From: Pedomonas sp051304405
Lineage (GTDB): Bacteria; Pseudomonadota; Alphaproteobacteria; Sphingomonadales; Sphingomonadaceae
Assembly: GCF_051304405.1 (NCBI RefSeq)
Contig: NZ_JBPPGG010000003.1
Location: 186,001-250,000 of the forward strand
DNA: 64,000 nt
Reading direction: 5' to 3'
Under the pieces are notes generated by a model. The model made no database searches. It had not been told where the DNA came from and saw only the letters and a program-made list of their open reading frames with translations. The translations under genes were made by a program, and so were the position numbers. Numbering within the stretch: position 1 is the stretch's first letter; each line of letters opens with the position of its first letter. This document shows, one piece after another, positions 26,428 to 33,453 of the stretch.

Positions 26428-27439
26428 AGTGATCGAGTGGACCAAGAGTGCGCGCGGATTCGGCAAGCCCGGGCCGAACGATGATTTTTATCATGGACGC
26501 ACGCTGCCCGAAAAACATCATGAGATGACCGAGACCTGGTACTGGGGATTCAATGAACCCCGGTCCGGCATGCATGGCTTCATCCATATCTGGACCCACC
26601 CCAATCTCAACCTCTGCACCGGCGGCCTGTTCGTCCACTTCGGCAGCAAGCGCGAGCAGCTGGCGTGCGAGCTGTTTGATTTCCGCAACTTCACCCCGGA
26701 CACGATCTTCGACGAAAAGGGCAATATCACGCTCGCCAACGGTCTGACGGTGGAGTTCGAGAAGCCGATGGAGCGGATGCACATCCGCTACCGCAATCCG
26801 GACCGGCAGTTCGAACTGGAAATGACCCAGGAGGCTGTGCAACCGGCCATCATGCGCTCGAACAACCAGCATTTCGAGCAGGTCATGCGCTCGGTGGGAT
26901 GCGCCAGGTTCGAAGGCCGGGAGTACCGGTTTGACAACCTGACGATCCGCGATCGCAGCTGGGGCGAGCGCCGCCCCGAGGATGGTCACAAGTTGCCACC
27001 CTACACGTGGATGAACGGCGCGTTTTCGAAGGATTTCGCCTTCTGCATTTCGGGTCTGGACGATCCCGACCGCAACCCCGACTGGGCCGGGATGTACGAC
27101 ATTCCGCGCGACAAGCTGATGAGCGATGCGTGGGTCTTCCTGAACGGGCAACAGTTCCGCCTGTCCCGCTACTCCAAGATTACGGAGCGGGCGAAGGAAT
27201 GTGGCCTGCGGCCGGTGCGCCATGTGATCGACTGCACCCTGGAAGATGGGCGCGATATTCAGTTCATCGGCGAGGTCACCGGCAGCGTGCCCTGGCACTG
27301 CTGGCAGAATGCTCTCTGCCACACGGGCCTGACCCGGTGGACCTGCACGCAAACGGGCGAAACCTGCTGGGGCGAAACCCAGGAGGTGCAATGGAATGAT
27401 TATGTCTACCGGGTGTGCCGCCCGGTCAGTGACGCTTGA
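26420..27439 (+). CDS. Uncharacterised protein resembling DUF7064/DUF7065 (339 aa)
   Basis: Function unknown. The protein is rich in aromatic residues and beta-strand-like segments, with WYWGFNEP near residue 35, a central DRSWGERRPEDG and a final WGETQEVQWNDYVYRV. This suggests a two-lobed lipocalin-like (CrtC/AttH) fold, which I recall as the DUF7064/DUF7065 pair often seen beside phosphotransferases in sphingomonads. No catalytic residue can be assigned. The ATG overlaps the end of the kinase gene by eight bases (GGAGG upstream), so the two are translationally coupled. Hydration, dehydration or lipid binding are possible roles. Confidence 0.75.
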   Translation: MSEVIEWTKSARGFGKPGPNDDFYHGRTLPEKHHEMTETWYWGFNEPRSGMHGFIHIWTHPNLNLCTGGLFVHFGSKREQLACELFDFRNFTPDTIFDEKGNITLANGLTVEFEKPMERMHIRYRNPDRQFELEMTQEAVQPAIMRSNNQHFEQVMRSVGCARFEGREYRFDNLTIRDRSWGERRPEDGHKLPPYTWMNGAFSKDFAFCISGLDDPDRNPDWAGMYDIPRDKLMSDAWVFLNGQQFRLSRYSKITERAKECGLRPVRHVIDCTLEDGRDIQFIGEVTGSVPWHCWQNALCHTGLTRWTCTQTGETCWGETQEVQWNDYVYRVCRPVSDA

Positions 27440-27453
27440 GAAAGGAACCGGAA

Positions 27454-27858
27454 ATGGGCGCTAACGACCGGGGACACAACGCTCCCTGTTCCAACCGCGA
27501 TTACGACTTCTTCTACCGGGGGCTGGAGCAAGGAAAGCTGCTTGCGCAGAAATGCTCGGGCTGCGGTGCGCTGCGCAGCCTCCCCTCGCCCGCCTGCGGC
27601 AAGTGCGGTTCGCTGGACTGGACGGAGGTTGAGCTCTCCGGCGAAGGCGAAGTCTACAGCTATGTCGTCCACCACCATCCGCCGCTCCCGGGGTTTCAGG
27701 TTCCCCACGTGATCGCGCTCGTCCAGCTGCGCGAAGGCGTTCGGCTGCTGGGGGCCATGGATGGCACCGATCCAGCCGAAGTCGCCGTAGGCAAGCCTGT
27801 CCGGGTCGAGTTCCTACGCCGTGGCGATGTCGCCGCCTACCGGTTCCGCAACGCATGA
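27454..27858 (+). CDS. Zn-ribbon/OB-fold DUF35 protein (134 aa)
   Basis: Small two-domain protein: a zinc ribbon with CSGCG and CGKCG (four cysteines near residues 35-55), then an OB-fold with GEGEVYSYVVHH and the basic tail segment VRVEFLRRG. DUF35 proteins bind acyl-CoA and act as obligatory partners of thiolase-superfamily enzymes. The adjacent gene (27884) is an Ltp2-like aldolase, so this is probably its partner, corresponding to the DUF35 part of ChsH2. The ATG at 27454 has AGGA eight bases upstream; a TTG at 27436 would overlap the previous gene. Confidence 0.9.
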   Translation: MGANDRGHNAPCSNRDYDFFYRGLEQGKLLAQKCSGCGALRSLPSPACGKCGSLDWTEVELSGEGEVYSYVVHHHPPLPGFQVPHVIALVQLREGVRLLGAMDGTDPAEVAVGKPVRVEFLRRGDVAAYRFRNA

Positions 27859-27883
27859 ATGACCGCGAGCACGGGATAAAATC

Positions 27884-29050
27884 ATGACCAGCATTTCCAA
27901 CAAGACCGTCATCGCCGGATATGGTGCGACCGAATTCTCGAAAAACAGCGGCCGGAGTGAACTGCGGCTTGCTGTCGAGGCCACCCTCAGCGCCCTGAAG
28001 GACGCAGGGATCGACCCGTCCGAGGTGGATGGCATGTCCACCTTCACCATGGACAACAACAGCGAACAGGAAATCCACCGGGCCATCGGCGGCAAGGATC
28101 TGAAGTTCTTCACCCGTATCCCGCAAGGGGGCGGCGGAACCTGCGCGCCGCTGCAACAGGCCGCCATGGCCATCACCACCGGCATTGCCAACGTGGTGGT
28201 TGTCTACCGGGCCATGAACGAGCGCTCGGAGTATCGCTTCGGCCAGCCGATGCACTCGCTCCCGCCGACGAGCGACAACGTCATCTTTGCCTACCACGGC
28301 TTCAGCGGGCTGATGACTCCGGCCGCGATGATCGCCCTCATGATGCGCCGTTACATGCATGAAACCGGCGCTACCAGCCTTGATTTCGCCAACTATGCGG
28401 TCCTTGCCCGCAAGTATGCGTCCACCAATCCGAACGCGTTCTTCTACCAGAAGCCGATCACGATCGAGGATCACCAGAGTTCCCGGATGATCGCGGACCC
28501 GCTGCGCCTGTACGATTGCTGCCAGGAAAGCGACGGCGCCGTGGCGTTGGTGGTCGTGAGCGCGGAGCGGGCACGGGACCTGAAGCAGAAGCCCGTCTAC
28601 ATCCGGGCCGCGGCGCAGGGCTCGCCGGGCGGCACCGTGAGCCTTGGCGGATACTACAAGGACTGCATCTGGCCCTATGACGAATGCGCGGCCGCCGCAC
28701 GGCAGCTTTACGCCCAGTCCGGCCTGTCGCCGAACGATATCGACGCGGCCATTATCTATGACCACTTCGGGCCGAGCGTCTTTCCTGCCCTTGAAGCCTA
28801 TGGCTTCTGCGCGAAGGGCGAGGCGAAGGAGTTCGTGAAGGACGGCAATCTGGAAATTGGCGGCAGGCTTCCGATCAACATGCACGGCGGACAGCTGGGC
28901 GAAGCCTACATCCACGGCATGAACGGCGTCGCCGAGGCTGTGCGGCAGCTCCGTGGCCAGGCAATCAACCAGGTTCCCAACGTGCAGAACATGGTGGTCA
29001 CCGGCGGCAGCGGCCTGCCGACCAGCGCCGTCATTCTGGGGGTGAACTGA
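27884..29050 (+). CDS. Ltp2-like thiolase-superfamily aldolase (388 aa)
   Basis: A thiolase-fold protein that strongly resembles Ltp2, the steroid side-chain retro-aldolase that releases propionyl-CoA from 17-hydroxy-pregnene-carboxyl-CoA. Shared blocks are ATEFSKNSGRSELRL at the N-terminus, DPLRLYDCCQESDGA, YDHFGPSVF and INMHGGQLGEAYIHG. Tyr292 (YDHF) and Tyr342 (EAYIHG) are 50 residues apart, like the two tyrosines reported for the Ltp2 active site (recalled as Tyr294 and Tyr344). The canonical thiolase CxxGHPxGxSG end is absent, so CoA-dependent thiolysis is unlikely. It is preceded by its DUF35 partner and followed by a nitroreductase whose ATG overlaps its stop by one base. Confidence 0.9.
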   Translation: MTSISNKTVIAGYGATEFSKNSGRSELRLAVEATLSALKDAGIDPSEVDGMSTFTMDNNSEQEIHRAIGGKDLKFFTRIPQGGGGTCAPLQQAAMAITTGIANVVVVYRAMNERSEYRFGQPMHSLPPTSDNVIFAYHGFSGLMTPAAMIALMMRRYMHETGATSLDFANYAVLARKYASTNPNAFFYQKPITIEDHQSSRMIADPLRLYDCCQESDGAVALVVVSAERARDLKQKPVYIRAAAQGSPGGTVSLGGYYKDCIWPYDECAAAARQLYAQSGLSPNDIDAAIIYDHFGPSVFPALEAYGFCAKGEAKEFVKDGNLEIGGRLPINMHGGQLGEAYIHGMNGVAEAVRQLRGQAINQVPNVQNMVVTGGSGLPTSAVILGVN

Positions 29051-29787
29051 TGCCATCCGTCGAACGCGAAGATATCCACGCCGCGCCGGGCATGACGCCC
29101 GAGTCGCGGGTGCTCTCCCGCCTGTTGAAGGAGCGCTTCAGTTGCCGGGCCTATCGCCCGGACCCGGTGCAGCACGAGACCATCGAGACGATGCTGCGCC
29201 TCGCGCAGAACGCCGCGTCCTGGTGCAACAGCCAGCCCTGGCAGGTGTACGTCACCGAGGGGGAGGCCACCGAGCGGTTTCGCAAGGCCTTCCACGAGCG
29301 CGCCCTGGCCGATGCGGCAGCGGGGTCACCGACCACGGAGTCGGACCTGCCCTTCCCGGCCGCCTACAAGGGCATCTACAAGGAGCGGCAGCGCGAGGTT
29401 GGCTGGCAGCTCTACGAAGCGGTGGGCGTGGCCTACGGCGACCGTGAGGGCTCGGCCCGGCAGGCGCTCGAGAACTTCCGCCTGTTTGGTGCGCCCCATG
29501 CGCTGGTGATCACCACCGAGCGCGATCTGGGCGTCTACGGTGTCCTTGATTGCGGCTCCTATCTGGGAACGCTTCTGCTCGCGGCGCAGTCGCTGGGCAT
29601 TGCCATGATTCCGCAAGCGGCATTCGCCAACTACAGCCCGTTGCTGCGCGAATTTTTCGGAATTCCCGAGAACCGCGCCATCGTGTGCGGCGCCTCCTTT
29701 GGCTACGCCGACATGACCCATGCGGCGAACAGCTTCCGCTCCCGCCGGGCAACACTCGATGAGGCCGTGACATGGCTGAACAAGTAG
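29050..29787 (+). CDS. Nitroreductase-family FMN oxidoreductase (245 aa)
   Basis: A nitroreductase-fold protein with the FMN-binding RFSCRAY near the N-terminus, AASWCNSQPWQ and the C-terminal GIPENRAIVCGASFGYAD. Family members reduce nitro groups, quinones and enones with NAD(P)H. The ATG overlaps the stop of the aldolase by one base (TGATG), and its own 3' end overlaps the acyl-CoA ligase by 16 bases, so all three are translationally linked. A role in reducing a conjugated intermediate is inferred from the context. Confidence 0.88.
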   Translation: MPSVEREDIHAAPGMTPESRVLSRLLKERFSCRAYRPDPVQHETIETMLRLAQNAASWCNSQPWQVYVTEGEATERFRKAFHERALADAAAGSPTTESDLPFPAAYKGIYKERQREVGWQLYEAVGVAYGDREGSARQALENFRLFGAPHALVITTERDLGVYGVLDCGSYLGTLLLAAQSLGIAMIPQAAFANYSPLLREFFGIPENRAIVCGASFGYADMTHAANSFRSRRATLDEAVTWLNK

Positions 29788-31298
29788 ACTCTCAACTGGT
29801 TCTCCCGGCCCATCCTGCCAACTACAGCGACGCGGGCTTTGCGTCGGCTTGCCATTACAGCCGGAAATACACGCCCTATATCTGGTTTGCGCAGTCCGCG
29901 CACCGCTTTCCCGAGCGGCTTGCCCTGACCCATCCGGGCGGCCGCTTGACCTACCGCGCGCTTGACGACATGGTGCGCGCCTTTGCCCGCGGCCTTCTGC
30001 GGCTTGGTATGCAGCCGGGAGAGGCCATTGCCGTCGCCTCCGGCAATCGCTGGGAGCTGGCGCCGCTGTTTCTCGCGTCGTCCGCCATCGGCATATCGTT
30101 TACCGCGTTCAACCCGATGCTGACGACCCACGAGCTCGCCTATCAGATCTCGGAGCTGCGTCCACGCCTGCTGATTGCCGAAGGCTACACCACCATCGAG
30201 GCCGTGCTTGATGCCGACGATGGCGGATCAATCGAACCGTCCGGGGACGAATGGGGGCCGTTGATGGTTCGCTTCTCCTCCGGCACGACCGGCAAGCCCA
30301 AGGCCATGGTCAACAGCCAGCGCGCCCAGCTCGAGAACTACCGTCTCGCGATGACAATGCTGGATATGCGCCCCGGCGATATTCACCTTGTCACAGGTCC
30401 GCTGGGCCATGCCGCCCTGCACGCGGGCCTGCCCCAGTTGCTGGCGGGCGGCACCATCGCCGTGATGGGCCGCTTCGACAAGGCGAAGTTCTGGGACGAC
30501 TGCGCCGAGTATGGCGCAACCAATGCCCTGATGGTGCCGACCATGCTTTCCGGTGCCCTGGAGTATCCCGGAGAGGCGCCGAACCTGCGGCGGCTGCTGT
30601 CAACGGCGGCCCCGCTGGCGCCCGCCCTCAAGCAGAGGTTTGCGGAGCGCTTCCCCCATGTCGGCCTGGTCGAGGCCTACGGCTCGTCCGAGTTCGGCTA
30701 TGTGTCAGCCCTGTTCCCGGACGAGCATCGCGACCGCCCGCGCTCGGTGGGGCGCCCGCTGCCGGGGCAGGACGTGGCCATCTTCGACGAGGCCGGGCGC
30801 GAGTGCGCGGCTGGCGAGATCGGCATGATTCATGTGCGCAGTCCCGAGCTGGTCACCCGGCATGTGGGCTCCATACGCCCGGAGCCCACGGCCGCCGAGC
30901 AGCGCGGCGAAGGCTGGCTGACCTCCGGTGATCTCGGCTATTTCGACGCCGAAGGCTACCTCTACATCAGCGACCGCCGCTCGGATCTGATCATCTCGGG
31001 CGGCCTCAACGTCTACCCGACGGAAGTCGAGGCGGTTCTGAGCGAGATCCCCGGAATCCGGGAGGTTGCCGTGGTCGGCATCCCGGACGCCCACTGGGGC
31101 CAGCGCGTGGTCGCCTATGTGGACGCGGATTCCGGGATTACGGTCGAGGATATACGGGCATACTGCGCCGGGAAGCTGGCGAAATACAAAATCCCCCAGG
31201 CCGTGCACAGGGTTGGTCCGCTGCCGCGCACCAGCAGCGGCAAGACTTCGCGATCGATGGTGCGTGCCATGGCCGAGCGCGGCGAATTTCCCGTCTGA
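29772..31298 (+). CDS. Acyl-CoA synthetase / AMP-dependent ligase (508 aa)
   Basis: An ANL-superfamily ligase that activates a carboxylic acid with ATP and CoA. The P-loop-like RFSSGTTGKPKAM, the GLVEAYGSSEFGY motif, the hinge SDLIISGGLNVYP and the C-terminal catalytic lysine in RTSSGKTSR are all present. It is probably the entry step for the acid substrate of this operon. The ATG at 29772 lies inside the nitroreductase gene. It is similar in length to fatty-acid and steroid-acid ligases, but the substrate cannot be read from the sequence. Confidence 0.92.
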   Translation: MAEQVDSQLVLPAHPANYSDAGFASACHYSRKYTPYIWFAQSAHRFPERLALTHPGGRLTYRALDDMVRAFARGLLRLGMQPGEAIAVASGNRWELAPLFLASSAIGISFTAFNPMLTTHELAYQISELRPRLLIAEGYTTIEAVLDADDGGSIEPSGDEWGPLMVRFSSGTTGKPKAMVNSQRAQLENYRLAMTMLDMRPGDIHLVTGPLGHAALHAGLPQLLAGGTIAVMGRFDKAKFWDDCAEYGATNALMVPTMLSGALEYPGEAPNLRRLLSTAAPLAPALKQRFAERFPHVGLVEAYGSSEFGYVSALFPDEHRDRPRSVGRPLPGQDVAIFDEAGRECAAGEIGMIHVRSPELVTRHVGSIRPEPTAAEQRGEGWLTSGDLGYFDAEGYLYISDRRSDLIISGGLNVYPTEVEAVLSEIPGIREVAVVGIPDAHWGQRVVAYVDADSGITVEDIRAYCAGKLAKYKIPQAVHRVGPLPRTSSGKTSRSMVRAMAERGEFPV

Positions 31299-31451
31299 GC
31301 CTGCCGAGGGAGCCGCGCGCACGTGAGCGTGCCGCGTATCGACACATGAGCGAAAACGGAGAAAAGCATTGAGGATGACGATCATCAGCGGACCTGCCAG
31401 CCGGGTCCACGCAAGAGTCGCCAGTGGCACCCCAACCCGGGAGGAACGCTG

Positions 31452-31925
31452 ATGGACGCCCTGCAGCGCCTTTTGGCAATCGAGGAAATCAAGACCGTCA
31501 AGGCACGCTATTTCCGGGCCCTCGACCAGAAGGACGAGGCCCTGATGCGGGAGGTGTTCGCGGACGATGTCGAGCTGGACTATCGCGGCGCCACGACGGA
31601 CCCGGCCACGGGCTACAACTTTGCCGGTGACGCGACGGACGTGGTGCATCGCGGCGGCGATCATTCCGCACGGCTGGTCGTCGCGGCCATGGCCGGGATT
31701 GTCTCCGTCCACCACGCCTCGACGCCGGAGATCGAAATTCTCGACGAAAAGAACGCTCGCGCCATCTGGCCGATGGCCGACCGGCTCACGTTCGGGGAAA
31801 ACAGTCCGATCCGGGCGATGATCGGCTACGGCTACTACCACGAGACCTATGTGCACGAGCGCGGGAAATGGCGGATTCGCACGCTGCGTCTGACCCGCCT
31901 GCGGCTTGATTTCCTGCCGCGATAA
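31452..31925 (+). CDS. SnoaL/NTF2-fold protein (157 aa)
   Basis: A small cone-shaped NTF2-like protein with an N-terminal helix (EEIKTVKARYFRALDQKD), acidic FADDVELDY and HETYVHERGKWRI with a His and Trp at family positions. SnoaL_4-type proteins include dehydratases, isomerases and the bile acid 7-alpha-dehydratase BaiE. GGGAGGAACG precedes the ATG. It lies 153 bases downstream of the acyl-CoA ligase in the same direction and ends at a strong bidirectional terminator. Dehydration of a ring hydroxyl is a guess based on the family and neighbours. Confidence 0.82.
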   Translation: MDALQRLLAIEEIKTVKARYFRALDQKDEALMREVFADDVELDYRGATTDPATGYNFAGDATDVVHRGGDHSARLVVAAMAGIVSVHHASTPEIEILDEKNARAIWPMADRLTFGENSPIRAMIGYGYYHETYVHERGKWRIRTLRLTRLRLDFLPR

Positions 31926-31931
31926 AAGGAG

Positions 31932-31959
31932 ACGAGCCGGCCTTTCACGGCCGGCTCGT
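31932..31959. terminator. Bidirectional terminator between SnoaL-like genes
   Basis: An 11-bp perfect stem (31932-31942 with 31949-31959) has a six-base loop and sits between convergent stops at 31925 and 31969. The plus-strand T-tail is short. Confidence 0.8.
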
Positions 31960-31968
31960 TATGGCGGG

Positions 31969-32484
31969 TCAGGCAACAAGCGAATTGAAATACCGCACCC
32001 GGCCGGCCTCCCGTTCCGCCTTCAGCGAGGTCATGGGCAGGCTGAACTTCACACCCGGCACGGTCTCGTTGACGAGGGGGTTGCCACCCCACCAGATAAT
32101 CCTGCAAACCCGGGAATTGATCCGCCAGCCGGCGTCCGTGCGAACCAGGACATCGTCATACCACCCGGTTCCTTCCCAGAATTCGCCGCCGGCAAGCCCT
32201 TTCCGGATCAGCCGCCAGGTCGCATAGGTCATCGCCCAGGCCTGGTCGCCACGGACATTGACCAGGTGGCTCATCATGGCGTGCTGCGTTCCGTCAAAGG
32301 GCGCGTGGAAGACGTCGAAGTCCGACTTCAGGGTCGCCAGATCCCGCCAGTGCGACGTCTCGCTGTAGTCCGCATCCACATCGTGCGTGAAAATCTGGTC
32401 GAACAGCTCCCAGTGCTGGGTATCGACGGCAAAGCCGTAGAGGTTGATGATCCGCTTGATCTCGAGTTCATCCTGGACCGACAT
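31969..32484 (-). CDS. SnoaL/NTF2-fold protein (171 aa)
   Basis: A second NTF2-like protein, on the opposite strand. It has EIKRIINLYGFAVD at the N-terminus, FTHDVDADY and QHAMMSHLVN with the His common in this family, then GEFWEGTGWYDDVLVR and GWRINSRVCRI. The family includes dehydratases and ketosteroid isomerase-like enzymes, but no firm reaction can be assigned. GGAAAGGACAGCC lies before the ATG. The SDR at 32500-33297 lies 15 bases upstream, so they probably share a transcript. Confidence 0.82.
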   Translation of the reverse strand: MSVQDELEIKRIINLYGFAVDTQHWELFDQIFTHDVDADYSETSHWRDLATLKSDFDVFHAPFDGTQHAMMSHLVNVRGDQAWAMTYATWRLIRKGLAGGEFWEGTGWYDDVLVRTDAGWRINSRVCRIIWWGGNPLVNETVPGVKFSLPMTSLKAEREAGRVRYFNSLVA

Positions 32485-32499
32485 GGCTGTCCTTTCCTC

Positions 32500-33297
32500 T
32501 CAGTAGGGAGTGCCCACAAGGCCGCCGTCAACCATGATCAGCTGGCCCGTAATGTAGCTGGCGCGGGACGAGCAGAGAAAAGCCGCAGCGGCCGCGATTT
32601 CCTCCGGCGTCCCCTTCCGGCCCACCGGGATCGTCGCATGGAGTGCGCGCGCGGCTGCCGCCGGATCCTGTCCCTGTTCGCGGGCCAGCTCGTCCATCCA
32701 CGCCAGGGCCATGTCCGTCGCGATGAAGCCGGGCGCCACCGTGTTGACGGTAATTCCGAACTGGCCCAACTCGTTTGAGAGCGACTTGCTCAAGGCCGCT
32801 GCCGCAGCCCGCGTCACGTTGTCCACGATCAGCGGGATCTGCCAGTGCGGCTTTTTCACGCAAAACGAGCCGATCGTGACGATCCGGCCCCAGCCCTTGC
32901 GCTTCATCCCGGGCACGACCGCGCGGGCAAGGTGCACGGCGCTCATGACGAGCAGTTCATAGCCCTCGCGGAAGACATCCGGCGTTGCCGTCTCGAAGGA
33001 ATGGCGGGCCGTGCCGTAGACATTGGCGATGGCAATATCGGGCTCCGTGCCGAAGTGGTGGACACAGGCCTCAACAGCGCCCCCAACGGCCGCGGGGTCG
33101 GTCATATCGGCGGACAGGCCGTGGGCATCGCCTCCCGCTTGACGGATCGCCTCGACGGTTTCGTCGATCGCGTCCTGCCCGCGCGCCACGACGAGAACGC
33201 GCGTGCCTTCGCGCGCCAGCTCCTCGGCCGTGGCCCGGCCCATGCCCTTGCTGCCGCCGCTGACGAGGGCAACCTTTCCGTTCAATCCAAGGTCCAT
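32500..33297 (-). CDS. SDR-fold protein without the Tyr-Lys active site (265 aa)
   Basis: SDR fold with SGGSKGMGRA and an Arg (VVARGQ) after strand 2 that suggests NADPH. In the position of the YxxxK active site the sequence reads DNVTR, so both catalytic residues are replaced. It belongs to a FabG-like SDR subgroup with that pattern. The tail ITGQLIMVDGG is normal. The ATG at 33297 is preferred over 33312 because GGAG lies six bases upstream. This ribosome site is buried in an 11-bp hairpin (33299-33335), which may control translation. Confidence 0.85.
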   Translation of the reverse strand: MDLGLNGKVALVSGGSKGMGRATAEELAREGTRVLVVARGQDAIDETVEAIRQAGGDAHGLSADMTDPAAVGGAVEACVHHFGTEPDIAIANVYGTARHSFETATPDVFREGYELLVMSAVHLARAVVPGMKRKGWGRIVTIGSFCVKKPHWQIPLIVDNVTRAAAAALSKSLSNELGQFGITVNTVAPGFIATDMALAWMDELAREQGQDPAAAARALHATIPVGRKGTPEEIAAAAAFLCSSRASYITGQLIMVDGGLVGTPY

Positions 33298-33298
33298 G

Positions 33299-33335
33299 CT
33301 CTTCTCCCCCAAACCCTTCGGGTAGGGGAGAAGAG
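33299..33335 (-). promoter_or_regulatory. Hairpin covering the SDR ribosome-binding site
   Basis: Perfect 11-bp arms (33299-33309 and 33325-33335) enclose an inner ACCC/GGGT stem. On the minus-strand transcript the 3' arm contains the Shine-Dalgarno GGGGAGAAGAG and ends one base before the ATG at 33297. Confidence 0.75.
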
Positions 33336-33453
33336 TACGACCAGGCCGGGAACAGGCGATGATTGGAGCTGAATTCGGCCTTGCTTCTACACGACCAGGC
33401 AGCGGCGGGGTCGGCAGCGCGGGCGCAGACTGCCTCCCGACAGCGGGGTGTCC

